33,650 bases of DNA, from NCBI GenBank assembly GCA_001918745.1, contig MNGN01000031.1, forward strand, positions 1-33,650, read 5' to 3'. This DNA comes from Crenarchaeota archaeon 13_1_40CM_3_52_17. GTDB lineage: Archaea; Thermoproteota; Bathyarchaeia; 40CM-2-53-6. A program made the position numbers and the translations under genes. This document shows positions 1 through 8,565 of the stretch, one piece after another. Each line of letters opens with the position of its first letter. Position 1 is the stretch's first letter. Under the pieces are notes generated by a model that saw only the letters and a program-made list of their open reading frames with translations, ran no database searches and was not told where the DNA came from.

Positions 1-39
1 AGAGGCTTTCTGGTACAGCTCTTTCTTCAGATTGCTTCC

Positions 40-720
40 TCATTCTCGTGATGGTACGGTTCGAGCAACACCACTAGCAACGTTCCTGCTGGAACTGCAT
101 TCAGTGCATTTGAGATAAATGCCACCTGTTCTCGAAACCTGTCGGACATATCGGTGTTCTCTCCCGAGCTGGATGCAGGACCTTCCGGGCCGATATATCT
201 TGAACTTGCCTTGAGCATAATCAGACGTTGGAAGCTGATTCGTGTTCAACCTCGGCTTTGGAGTCCTAACATGTTCCAGGATTTGAAGGAGTCGAAACGC
301 AGCGTTGCCGGTATTGTTCTTCTTCTCGCGTGCCACCTTCTTCAATTCCTCAATCCGTTCGGCATACTTCTCGTTGATGACAAGCTCTACATCTTTGCCT
401 TCAAGCTCATGGAGCAGGACAGTGAGCTTTCCTTCTGGCACTACCAGGGACCAGAAACATGTAGTGGCGGGTAGGAAAGTCTTTGAGTATCTTATTGGCG
501 AAATCTTGTCCCGCTCGAATTTCATTCGAATCTTATCGATCGATTCTTGATAGGTACCGTAAAGGGCCCCTCTCACATGGGTTCTGACCTCACAGAGATA
601 GGCGAACTTGATCTTCAGTTCAAGTCCTATCACGTCAACCTCGTTGAGGCCAGTGAGGTGACTTTCCGCAAGCCTGGCGTCATACTGAGTGAAGTCACAG
701 TTTTTGATTTCTTCAGCCAT
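40..720 (-). CDS. Nuclease-like hypothetical protein, apparently frameshifted
   Basis: Uncharacterised 226-aa frame. Residues about 27-47 read NEVDVIGL..AYLCEVRTH, an Asp followed by Glu-Val-x in a beta-rich setting that resembles the core of PD-(D/E)XK nucleases; that assignment is inference. The ATG at 720 is probably not the original start: the neighbouring frame just upstream reads MGELLVGAWLK from 743 (or from 752) and joins naturally to IKNCDF if one base is restored near 708-712. The C-terminal part after about residue 160 (LQILEHVR) looks unlike normal coding, while another frame (27-218) is open and more protein-like. This is probably a decaying gene or a sequence with indel errors. 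It sits in the accessory stretch downstream of gltX. Confidence 0.5.
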   Translation of the reverse strand: MAEEIKNCDFTQYDARLAESHLTGLNEVDVIGLELKIKFAYLCEVRTHVRGALYGTYQESIDKIRMKFERDKISPIRYSKTFLPATTCFWSLVVPEGKLTVLLHELEGKDVELVINEKYAERIEELKKVAREKKNNTGNAAFRLLQILEHVRTPKPRLNTNQLPTSDYAQGKFKIYRPGRSCIQLGREHRYVRQVSRTGGIYLKCTECSSSRNVASGVARTVPSRE

Positions 721-902
721 GCTCCAACAAGCAACTCACCCATTTCGGGCATGGTTTGCTTCCTGAACAATTCAAGATAGTAGTCGAGTTCAACCCTGGG
801 GTGAGGCACTTGGTGACAGACCCATCACCGTCTTACGATTCGATCTCTTCTTGTTCAATGGTCCTCTGGAACGCCCGTTCTCTCTCGACTTTCCTATTTC
901 CT

Positions 903-1139
903 TCATAATGATGCACCGCATTTGCTACACCTCTCTGCTCCCTTTGGAACTGCGGACTTACAGTATGCGCAACGCTTCAATCGATTTGCGTTCGTATAAA
1001 ACGCAACGTTCACGGCCTTGCATTTAGGACACATCCACTTGACATAAGCAAGCGCATCGTCCGGCAGACCCCGTTTCAAACGTCTCATTATGTCAAGTCT
1101 TGCTCTTGAGTCGCTCCCGAGAAATTTCCTGCGCATCAT
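903..1139 (-). CDS. Small double zinc-ribbon protein
   Basis: 78-aa protein with three CxxC knuckles in its second half (CPKC, CAYC, CSKC), giving one or two zinc ribbons, after a basic, Arg/Lys-rich N-terminus. Such small ribbons usually bind nucleic acid or act in protein contacts, but no specific function can be read here. The start is uncertain: two Met codons lie at the N-terminus and another at residue 18. It is transcribed in the same direction as the neighbouring accessory genes. No close family was recognised. Confidence 0.55.
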   Translation of the reverse strand: MMRRKFLGSDSRARLDIMRRLKRGLPDDALAYVKWMCPKCKAVNVAFYTNANRLKRCAYCKSAVPKGAERCSKCGASL

Positions 1140-1263
1140 GCGTCACAAGTCCACCTTCTGAGGGAAACTCTGGTCTTGTCGGGACTGGTACGGGTCTGTT
1201 ACACTTTCTACAATTGATAAGAAAAGTATGTTTCATCTCTCTGGTCACCAAGTGCGGTCGGAT

Positions 1264-1332
1264 CTACTTGGGGGCGAAGTAGACGAGTGATGGTTCTTGT
1301 TTGGATTCAATTCGTCCGAAGCTAAATCTGAC
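1264..1332 (-). pseudogene. Diverged second copy of the gltX 3' end
   Basis: Read on the minus strand this gives 22 codons plus TAG (VRFSFGRIESKQEP then SLVYFAPK) that align without gaps to the last 22 codons of gltX (VRFGFGRIDSKEEP then LTVYFAHK, ending at 2369). By eye 16 of 22 residues match, with several synonymous differences, so this is not a fresh duplication. A stop lies four codons upstream, so it is not a gene by itself. It brackets the 324-aa orphan gene together with the true gltX end and resembles a 3'-end remnant left by an integrative element. Confidence 0.75.
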
Positions 1333-2296
1333 CGTCTGATGTTAACGCGTCTGTGGCCTGTCTGGGTTGGTGGAAGGATTCTTCGTGATGGCCGACGAAG
1401 TAGTTGATCAGCGTTCGCAAGAACGAATCAAGTGATTGATAGTTTACAACGAACATGTTCAGGTGACTCAACCGGTGTAAACCTGTCGGCTCTGGAAGAT
1501 CGAAGTCTATCTGCAAGTACCGGTTCAGTGGAAAACTGTAAATTAGATATTCTACGACATGAGACTTGGCGTTCGCTGCCACTTCTATCTTGGAATCCGC
1601 GGCGTCAAACTCGACAAGGTGAAGGTTCGCCGCCGTCACAACTAGCGGTATGTGAATGGAATTCGCAGCCAAGACAGAGTAGAGAGCATCCTCCCTTACA
1701 AGGTCCACGTCAGAACGACGGCTCTCGGCAATTACTGACTTTACAGAGAACGCGGCCTCCCTGCGTGCATCGTACACTGCGTCCCTTCCCTGCCGTCCGA
1801 ACTCAATCGTGGTAGGATCAGTCGAGTCATCCCTCAACTCCCGTCCTATCGTGCAGATCGGAACATCTGGACCGGGCCACTTCGAAAGCTGAATCTCGCC
1901 GAAATCAGAAACAACGAACGGCTTCGATTCTAGCCGGCTCACCTGATTAAAACGAACAATGCTTTTTCCCATCTCAGGGAGAAAGAACCAGTCTTCCGAG
2001 GATCGTTGTTTGGACTGGGTATGAAGAACCAGCTCATAATCAGTTTCTCGATGGTGACGTCGAGCTAATACGTCCACCGAGCTCTCGTAAACGCAGGTCT
2101 GTGGCCCCAGTGAGTAGCCGAGCGTGATCGGATACTCTTCCTCAACATGGAACCCCGCATGCTTGATCACTGTTGCAGAGTATCTCTGCAGGAAATATCC
2201 GTACGCCCCCACCCTGTTAATTAGATTTTTTTCATCCCGAGAAACCGTTGAAGCATTTGCGACATTGATTGTTTCGGCGCTGGAACTTTGGCTCAA
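1322..2296 (-). CDS. Uncharacterised 324-aa protein
   Basis: No family recognised. The sequence is a plausible soluble alpha/beta protein without signal peptide or membrane segment. Residues about 70-100 (ESSVDVLARR..DYELVLHTQSK) show an Asp, then Glu-x-x-x followed by Gln-Ser-Lys, weakly reminiscent of PD-(D/E)XK nucleases, but the motif is imperfect. The gene lies between the gltX stop and a diverged repeat of the gltX 3' end, and its last codons run into that repeat, so it may be cargo of an old integration. Start taken at the ATG at 2296; the next Met codon is far inside. Confidence 0.6.
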   Translation of the reverse strand: MSQSSSAETINVANASTVSRDEKNLINRVGAYGYFLQRYSATVIKHAGFHVEEEYPITLGYSLGPQTCVYESSVDVLARRHHRETDYELVLHTQSKQRSSEDWFFLPEMGKSIVRFNQVSRLESKPFVVSDFGEIQLSKWPGPDVPICTIGRELRDDSTDPTTIEFGRQGRDAVYDARREAAFSVKSVIAESRRSDVDLVREDALYSVLAANSIHIPLVVTAANLHLVEFDAADSKIEVAANAKSHVVEYLIYSFPLNRYLQIDFDLPEPTGLHRLSHLNMFVVNYQSLDSFLRTLINYFVGHHEESFHQPRQATDALTSDGQI

Positions 2297-2368
2297 GTCA
2301 AGACGCCTGATGAATAATGGTCAACTTAGAGGTTACGGCTCATCTCAACTCCACCTTCACTAGTGGAC

Positions 2369-3889
2369 CTACTTGTGGGCAAAGTAGACCGTCAGCGGCT
2401 CTTCTTTAGAGTCGATTCTCCCGAAACCGAATCTGACCATTTGGATGATACTTCCCACATGCTCACCAAGCAAGTTTGTCTCACCAAACCCTTTGGTCCT
2501 TGTTGCATCTGGCATGACCACCTCACACGGGACATGTTGCTCGTCAGGAAGCCATTGTATCAGAGGTGCTTTGAGTTCTCGAGCTTTCGCGTATTCCTGG
2601 CTGTGAAAAGTTGCCTTGACCAGATCCGGTTTCGTTGAAAGAATCTCCACATTGAACAGCTCCATAAGCCGAACAACCTTCGCCTTCTCGAACACCTGAA
2701 GATCGGTCCCTGCTAGCCAGATACGTGCAATACCATCGCGCGGTGCTACTTTCAACGTGCGGTTCCCGAGCTCTGGAAGTTCCGGGTGAAGAGGCAGATG
2801 CGCTTCGAACGGTTGCAATACGTGGTCGACATCCATCGGCACAGGATTGGGAATGAAGTTGTATCTGTGAGCTAGTTTGTCTATTTCCTTCCGGTTTGCG
2901 GCGTTAATGTTGTCCCAGCTCAGTGTCGCGTCCACCGGACTAGCGCCCATCTCATGCACGATCTTTCGCAACGCCCCATGCGAATATCCCCTCCTCCTAA
3001 GCGACGCTATGGTCGGAATTCTAGGATCGTCGAATCCATCGACCAATCCTTCCTCAAGCTCTTTCACCATCTCTGACTTACTGAGCTTGAATCCGATCAT
3101 CTTCAATCGCCCATACTCGAGAGAGTCAGGGTACGACCAGCCCATGTGCTTGTAGAGAAAGGTCTGCCTGACCGCGTTGGTCAAATGCTCCTTCCCCCGA
3201 ATAATGTGGGTAATACCCATCAGATGATCGTCAACAGCAGCCGAGAAGTTGTACAGAGGCCAGACACGATACTTCGACCCGACCCGAGGATGAGGATACT
3301 TCTCAGGATCTATTATTCGGAACGCGGGCCAGTCTCGAACTGCCGGGTTCGGGTGAGTCGTCTCTGTCTTGACGCGAACGACAGCCTCTCCTTCCTTCAA
3401 CCCTCCACTAAGCATCTTGTGCCATTGCTCAAGACTCTCAGCCGGACTCTTCGATCTGTGTGGACAGGCTCGGCCTGACTCAATTATCGCCTTGAACTGG
3501 TCCTGTTCACACGTGCAGACAAACGCGAATCCCTGTCCAAGCGCTTTCTCCGCATACTCATAGTAGATCGGGACTCTATCGCTCATGACGTACTCCTCGT
3601 CCCACTGGCACCCCAGCCACTTCACATCCTTCTCAATCTGTCCATAATACTCGAGAACTGACTTCTTCAGTCGAGGGTCCGTATCTTCAAAGCGGAGGAT
3701 GAATTTGCCCTTGTACATCCTCGCATAGTCATGGCAGAGGAAAACAGCGCGTAGAGATCCGATGTGGAGCACGAAGTCGGGATTCGGAGCGAACCTGGTT
3801 ACGATCTGAGAATAATTGTCCGCGTTTGGAAGAGGAGCTAGGACCTTAGCATCTGTTGGTCCAGCAACTGCTCCTTTCTGCGATGACAT
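2369..3889 (-). CDS. gltX: Glutamyl-tRNA synthetase (archaeal type)
   Basis: Class I aminoacyl-tRNA synthetase charging tRNA-Glu, and in archaea also tRNA-Gln for later amidation. The HIGH-type signature is at residues 33-48 (FAPNPDFVLHIGSLRA; HIGS at 42-45) and the KMSKS-type loop at 266-272 (GFKLSKS). The C-terminal beta-barrel anticodon domain of the archaeal/eukaryotic class follows. At 506 aa the protein is shorter than most archaeal GluRS because only about 30 residues precede the catalytic domain. The upstream decarboxylase gene ends 39 bases away, leaving no room for a longer N-terminus. The last 22 codons are repeated in diverged form at 1264-1332. Confidence 0.93.
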   Translation of the reverse strand: MSSQKGAVAGPTDAKVLAPLPNADNYSQIVTRFAPNPDFVLHIGSLRAVFLCHDYARMYKGKFILRFEDTDPRLKKSVLEYYGQIEKDVKWLGCQWDEEYVMSDRVPIYYEYAEKALGQGFAFVCTCEQDQFKAIIESGRACPHRSKSPAESLEQWHKMLSGGLKEGEAVVRVKTETTHPNPAVRDWPAFRIIDPEKYPHPRVGSKYRVWPLYNFSAAVDDHLMGITHIIRGKEHLTNAVRQTFLYKHMGWSYPDSLEYGRLKMIGFKLSKSEMVKELEEGLVDGFDDPRIPTIASLRRRGYSHGALRKIVHEMGASPVDATLSWDNINAANRKEIDKLAHRYNFIPNPVPMDVDHVLQPFEAHLPLHPELPELGNRTLKVAPRDGIARIWLAGTDLQVFEKAKVVRLMELFNVEILSTKPDLVKATFHSQEYAKARELKAPLIQWLPDEQHVPCEVVMPDATRTKGFGETNLLGEHVGSIIQMVRFGFGRIDSKEEPLTVYFAHK

Positions 3890-3928
3890 TCGATTGTCTG
3901 ATTCTCGCCATTCAAACCGATTGAGTGG

Positions 3929-4909
3929 TTAGAAAAGGTGCTTGTCGATGATCTTCGCTGGTCCACCAGGATCCGAGACAAGGATATTCTTTGTAATCTT
4001 GCTGAGGTTCCTTCGAACGGATTGGGCAGCATCCCGTGTAGTGTTGACAAACACCGAGGGACCAGTGTCTAGGGAAAACCATGCCGGCAACTCCTCTTCC
4101 GTTCGGAGCCTTCGTACTTCTCTCATGATCTCGATTGAGAGTGGACTGAGAAGAATCAATCCTTCTCTACCAGTCATTGTGACTGCGTGCAAGTTGAGCG
4201 TATCTTCCTCGGCTAACCGTCCAATCGACTCTACGTCCTTTCGTGAGATAGCCCGTTTCATCCGTGGCAGAATACTTCGAAGGTAGGCGAGCCTTGGCTT
4301 GAAGAATGGGGACTTGACAGCGTCAGCGTGAGCTCTATCCGTTTTGATCTCGGATTCTATCGGAACGATTATTGTTCTTAGTTTGATCGAGCGGGCAGAT
4401 GCAAGCTCCTCGGCATAAGAGTGACCGTTTTTGTTCGCGTACCAGATTGAGAAGGCGCCGGCCAAGCTGCGTGACGCAGAACCTGCTCCGAGTCTAACAA
4501 CTTCGGACAACTCGGGCGTCTTGATGTTCAGCTCTAACGCTCTTGCGGTTGCAAGTCCTAGTGCGGCGAATCCTGAGGAGGAGAAGCCTAGGCCCTTACC
4601 CTTGACATCAGGGTTCCGGGATCCTATCTTTGCCTTCAGAGACCCCAGACCAGACAAATGTCGTAGATGGTTGACGACCGCTAACACTCTATCCTGTTCT
4701 ATTCGCGATGGCGACTTGCCGTTTATCCTGATACGATCATCAGTGAACTCTCGGTCGAAATCTACAGTCGTAACGGTTGGAAGAGCTTTCATGTTGACAG
4801 ATATGCTGTCGTGGAATGGTAGCCGCAGTCTCTCGTTTCGCAGGCCGTGGTATTTTACGAGGCCTTGAATCGCGTAGGCTCGAGCGGAAGCCTTCAACGT
4901 CCTAACCAA
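3929..4909 (-). CDS. Mevalonate-pathway GHMP decarboxylase (diphosphomevalonate decarboxylase family)
   Basis: GHMP-superfamily decarboxylase of isoprenoid synthesis. The glycine/serine-rich nucleotide loop reads GKGLGFSSSGFAALGLA and the C-terminal FSLDTGPSVFV carries the Asp that matches the catalytic Asp of mevalonate diphosphate decarboxylases. In archaea this family can act on mevalonate 5-phosphate, 5-diphosphate or 3,5-bisphosphate; the sequence alone does not decide. The open frame extends to an ATG at 4957, but that adds an Arg/Trp-rich tail inside egsA. TTG at 4909, overlapping the egsA stop by eight bases, or TTG at 4897, fits better just before KASARAY. It is translationally coupled to the lipid cluster. 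Confidence 0.85.
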   Translation of the reverse strand: MVRTLKASARAYAIQGLVKYHGLRNERLRLPFHDSISVNMKALPTVTTVDFDREFTDDRIRINGKSPSRIEQDRVLAVVNHLRHLSGLGSLKAKIGSRNPDVKGKGLGFSSSGFAALGLATARALELNIKTPELSEVVRLGAGSASRSLAGAFSIWYANKNGHSYAEELASARSIKLRTIIVPIESEIKTDRAHADAVKSPFFKPRLAYLRSILPRMKRAISRKDVESIGRLAEEDTLNLHAVTMTGREGLILLSPLSIEIMREVRRLRTEEELPAWFSLDTGPSVFVNTTRDAAQSVRRNLSKITKNILVSDPGGPAKIIDKHLF

Positions 4910-5975
4910 TAACGCCCGTCGTCCGAGCCACCTTCTCAGCAGCCGCCATCGCCACACCTGTCTCTCCGAGAATCGTATATCGCTCAGGACGCAGACTATG
5001 GGCCATTGTCAGCGCTCTTATCACCTGTTCAGGAGAGACGTTAAGCTCCTCAGCAGTTGAAGGAGCACCAATCTCTTTTAGAAAAGCTCGTATGGCTTCC
5101 CAGTTGGATCCTTGGAGGTAAGCGCACAAGATTGCGCCAACACCGGTTCTCTCGCCATGTAGACTTGTTTCACCGGCCACGATGTCGAGTGCATGACTGA
5201 ACAAGTGCTCCGACCCACTGCACGGTCTAGAGCTTCCCGCTATGCTCATGGCAACGCCACAACTAATGAGCGCCTCAACGACAGTCTTGACGCCTTCGAT
5301 GTTTCGCTTCAAGATCTCCTTGGCGTTCTTGGTGACAAGCTCAGCACTCATCATTGCAAGGTTGGCTGCATAGTCGCCGTAGTATTCATTCTTCAGTTTG
5401 TGAGCGAGCTGCCAGTCCTTGACAGCTGTGAACTTGGCAACAATGTCGGCACAGCCAGCCGCCAACAGGTTGTAGGGTGAATCAGCTATGACATCAATAT
5501 CAGTAAGAATCGCCACGGGCGCCTGTGCTCTGACCGAATAAGGCCTCGAACCGCCTTTGATCGAAGCATAAGGACTGGCAATACCATCGTGGCTTGCAGC
5601 GGTCGGAACGCTCATGAACGGAACCTTCGACTTGGCAGAAGCGAGCTTCGCTAGATCGATATCCTTGCCACCGCCAACGCCTAGGACTAGTGAGGCCTTG
5701 GATTTCTTGACCGTTTCTACGATATGGTCCGAAACTTGTTGACTTGATTCCTTGACGATAATATGGTCAACCTTCAACCCCGCCTTGGTAACTGATTTCG
5801 CGACAGGCTCGCCTGCTAGAGGGTAGGTTATGGGTCCTGAAACGACGAGCGCGGTACCGGTGAAGCCGAGTCTTGTGCAAACCTCTCCAAGTCGGCCGAG
5901 AACATTCTTACCCACAATAACCTCTCGCGGAAGCTGCATGTAGTGTAGAGACTCGTCAACTTCCATGTTAATCAC
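4902..5975 (-). CDS. egsA: sn-glycerol-1-phosphate dehydrogenase
   Basis: Reduces dihydroxyacetone phosphate to sn-glycerol-1-phosphate, the stereospecific backbone of archaeal lipids. The 357-aa length is typical. Visible family marks are the dinucleotide motif GVGGGKDIDLAKLAS, the PTAASHDGIASP segment, and the metal ligands Asp in GCADIVAKF, His in SGSEHLFSHALD and His in SLHGERTG. It sits in the middle of a lipid cluster: its start overlaps the DUF2070 stop by four bases and its stop overlaps the likely start of the decarboxylase gene. This is the clearest archaeal marker in the window. Confidence 0.96.
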   Translation of the reverse strand: MINMEVDESLHYMQLPREVIVGKNVLGRLGEVCTRLGFTGTALVVSGPITYPLAGEPVAKSVTKAGLKVDHIIVKESSQQVSDHIVETVKKSKASLVLGVGGGKDIDLAKLASAKSKVPFMSVPTAASHDGIASPYASIKGGSRPYSVRAQAPVAILTDIDVIADSPYNLLAAGCADIVAKFTAVKDWQLAHKLKNEYYGDYAANLAMMSAELVTKNAKEILKRNIEGVKTVVEALISCGVAMSIAGSSRPCSGSEHLFSHALDIVAGETSLHGERTGVGAILCAYLQGSNWEAIRAFLKEIGAPSTAEELNVSPEQVIRALTMAHSLRPERYTILGETGVAMAAAEKVARTTGVIG

Positions 5976-7801
5976 GGGAAAAACAGGATAATCAGAGTCG
6001 CCACAAGAGTTAGGGCTTCAAGCCTGAAGAACTGACGTCCGATACGTCTAGCAATCCGACCCACAAAACTCGTGATCGTCTGGAATGTCTCTGATCCCAG
6101 TACTCGTACTTCAATCGAGAATTTGGAAAAACCGGCAGTCGATTCCTCCATCGACAATATCGCACGCTGAACGGTTTCCCTAACCTTCTGTTTCAACAAT
6201 CCAACGTCCATATGAGCACCAACCGGGTGGTACCCCAGAGTAGACCTCACGAGCCCGGTCACCAAGTGCGTGTCTGTAGTCATTATCTCGCCATCAGCTA
6301 CCCCGATCGTCTCAAGGTCTTCCAGTATCGCATCTCTAACCCCCGTATGCATGTTATTGCCATCTATGGTCAGATAGGCAACAATCTGGTTCCCGTTCCG
6401 CACAACTAGCGAAGAGAGCCCACCAGGACCAATCCCGTCTTCAAGCCGGAACTCTTCTAGAGTGTCTGCAGCCGACCCTGCTTCGAAAGGAGATTTTCGG
6501 GCGAGAACCAACTGGTCCAGCACTTTGACTGAGGCCTCAACAAGCTTTTGTGCCTGTTCAGAGGTTATTGAGGTTTGATTCGACAGACTATTGTGAGCAT
6601 CAGCAACAATGGCCGTCAGGCCCCGTGCTTGCGCCGCTCGCTCGATCTCAACGGCGACCTCGGAAGGAAGGTCTTCCATTTCCGTGGGGGACAAGGTCAG
6701 AGTGAGAAATGCGACATTTCCGAAAACCTGACCGGATGCCTTAGCCTCGTCTACCGTGGATCTGACCATTGCACTAGAGTCCTGAATTGAGGTCGCAGCA
6801 GGGTACTCCTCTAGGGCCCTTTCTATGACTCGCTGGACATCCACTTGGGAAACGATGTTCAACTGATGATTTGAGATTCCGTGTGGTACCTGGGCGATTC
6901 CCCCTTTCGATCGTTCGATAGACGCCTTTAGCCTGGAGGGCAGCCCTCCGCTTCCAAGATCACGATAAGGACCCGGATGGAAGTTCGAGACCACAATACA
7001 ACCAACCGCTCCTTTCGTTCCAGAGAAACCGAGAATTGAGCCCTCGATCGTTCCCTGCGTCCCCAACTCACCAAGCCGCTTTTCCAGAGGCTCAGGGTCA
7101 GACTTCAGCCAGTGTTGAAGAAACGCTCTAAAGAGGGTAAGTGGAGAATCTCGAACCTCAGGAGTCCCTGAATGCTCTACATTCCGTATGATTCCTGACA
7201 CGCCGACAGCTGAAAGAACCATGCCAACCACAAAGGCGATGATTCCGCGGACAAGAATGCTGGGAGCATTTGAAAGCCCAACGCTCGATCCAAAGACCAA
7301 AAAGGAGATGATCGCGAGAATCGGGGGCAATGCAGACGCCAAGGATTTCCTCCAAGACTGCACCGATGAGATCGAACCAATTGCGAGAAATCGTATGGGC
7401 AGAGAGACTATCAGCACTGTGAAGAATCCATAAACCCAAAGACCCGGGTTCGAAAAGACCATTCCAGTGACCGCCCCAAGCGGCAAGGCCACTACGAGCA
7501 AAAACCATGAGAGAAGCTCCATTCCAACCAGTCTTCGAAAGTTCAGAACCTTGTCTCCGCGAAGAATCAGCGCCGAGGTCAGCGCCTCGCCGACAAGAGT
7601 CGGAATCACGACTCCAATCAATGGAAAGAGAATCGCAGCTTGGAGACTAACTCCAGCCAAGGGAAGGGCGAGAACTGATGCAAGCACTGTGAGAGTTAGG
7701 AAAACGGAGAGGACCTCAGGGGTCGATGGGAATCCTACTCGTCGGATGAAATTGAATGCTCCAACGGTACCACTTACTCCTCCAGATGCCTTCTGAGTCA
7801 C
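5972..7801 (-). CDS. DUF2070 multi-spanning membrane protein
   Basis: 609-aa protein of the archaeal DUF2070 family, function unknown. Residues about 25-205 form roughly six membrane segments; a large soluble domain follows and a last hydrophobic stretch ends the protein (LTLVATLIILFFP). The soluble part is rich in conserved-looking His/Asp motifs: FHPGPYRDLGSGGLPS at 274-289, HGISNHQLN at 307-315, then DAHNSLSN, TDTHLVTG and HPVGAHMDV. That pattern suggests a metal centre and possibly a hydrolase, which is inference. The position between egsA and GGGPS, with a four-base overlap to egsA, ties it to ether-lipid metabolism. Confidence 0.88.
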   Translation of the reverse strand: MTQKASGGVSGTVGAFNFIRRVGFPSTPEVLSVFLTLTVLASVLALPLAGVSLQAAILFPLIGVVIPTLVGEALTSALILRGDKVLNFRRLVGMELLSWFLLVVALPLGAVTGMVFSNPGLWVYGFFTVLIVSLPIRFLAIGSISSVQSWRKSLASALPPILAIISFLVFGSSVGLSNAPSILVRGIIAFVVGMVLSAVGVSGIIRNVEHSGTPEVRDSPLTLFRAFLQHWLKSDPEPLEKRLGELGTQGTIEGSILGFSGTKGAVGCIVVSNFHPGPYRDLGSGGLPSRLKASIERSKGGIAQVPHGISNHQLNIVSQVDVQRVIERALEEYPAATSIQDSSAMVRSTVDEAKASGQVFGNVAFLTLTLSPTEMEDLPSEVAVEIERAAQARGLTAIVADAHNSLSNQTSITSEQAQKLVEASVKVLDQLVLARKSPFEAGSAADTLEEFRLEDGIGPGGLSSLVVRNGNQIVAYLTIDGNNMHTGVRDAILEDLETIGVADGEIMTTDTHLVTGLVRSTLGYHPVGAHMDVGLLKQKVRETVQRAILSMEESTAGFSKFSIEVRVLGSETFQTITSFVGRIARRIGRQFFRLEALTLVATLIILFFP

Positions 7802-7811
7802 GACGTACCCA

Positions 7812-8552
7812 CTAGGCGCGTCTCATTGCGGCTACGATACTCTTCACTGGACCGGGTCCTTGTTGCTCAAGCAGAGTTCCCGTCACAATGGCCGAGGCTC
7901 CCGCCTTCGCCAAGGCACGCGCCTGGTCTGGCGTCCGAATACCGCCTCCGACAATTACAGGAATGTCGAGATCAGACGAGACCTTTTCGACCATGCCCGT
8001 TTCTACAGGGTGCTCTGCTCCACTTCCCGCTTCAAGATAGACGAATCGCATCCCCAGATACTGGGCAGCAAGGGCGTAGGCGGCCGCTAATTCTGGCTTG
8101 GCGTACGGGATTCTGTTCGCTCTTCCAATGGAGCTCACAGCGGTTTTAGAGTCTCCAACTACCAGGTACCCTAGTGGAATGGGTTCGAGCTTGAACTGTT
8201 TGACCGCCGGCGCCCCTTTCGATTGGGCACGTATTAGGAATCGAGGAGTGGAGGAATTGAGTAGAGACATGAAGAATATCGCATCCGCGAAACGACTCAC
8301 TCCCGAAGGACCGTTAGGAAACAGAATAACTGGCAGGTTGGTTAGCTCCTTAACCTTCTTCACAGTTCCATCGAGCTGATCAACTGACCTGACAGTAGAG
8401 CCTCCGACCATTATCGCCGCAGTTCCCCAACTCTGGAGATCCTCTAATGACCTCGATAGTCGTCCAGTAAACTTCTCGGGATCAATCAGTGATAGGTGGA
8501 TGCAGCCTTGCTCTTTCATCGCCGAGAGAAGAGAAGATTCTACGGGTCCCAT
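7812..8552 (-). CDS. Geranylgeranylglyceryl phosphate synthase
   Basis: TIM-barrel prenyltransferase making the first ether bond between glycerol-1-phosphate and geranylgeranyl diphosphate. Family features are the N-terminal HLSLIDPEK, AIMVGGSTV, LFPNGPSG, the EAGSGAEHPV loop that helps hold the phosphate, and the C-terminal IVGGGIRTPDQA and AIVTGTLLE phosphate-binding segments. The 246-aa length fits. The start is ATG at 8552, 13 bases after the reductase stop; it lies 10 bases ahead of DUF2070, so the cluster is probably one operon. Confidence 0.95.
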   Translation of the reverse strand: MGPVESSLLSAMKEQGCIHLSLIDPEKFTGRLSRSLEDLQSWGTAAIMVGGSTVRSVDQLDGTVKKVKELTNLPVILFPNGPSGVSRFADAIFFMSLLNSSTPRFLIRAQSKGAPAVKQFKLEPIPLGYLVVGDSKTAVSSIGRANRIPYAKPELAAAYALAAQYLGMRFVYLEAGSGAEHPVETGMVEKVSSDLDIPVIVGGGIRTPDQARALAKAGASAIVTGTLLEQQGPGPVKSIVAAMRRA

Positions 8553-8565
8553 TTGTTCGCGCCTT

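Noticed and set aside
833-916. 27-aa minus-strand frame starting with GTG after the zinc-ribbon gene
   Set aside because: Charged, helix-like sequence but very short, overlapping the zinc-ribbon gene end, with no motif to support it.
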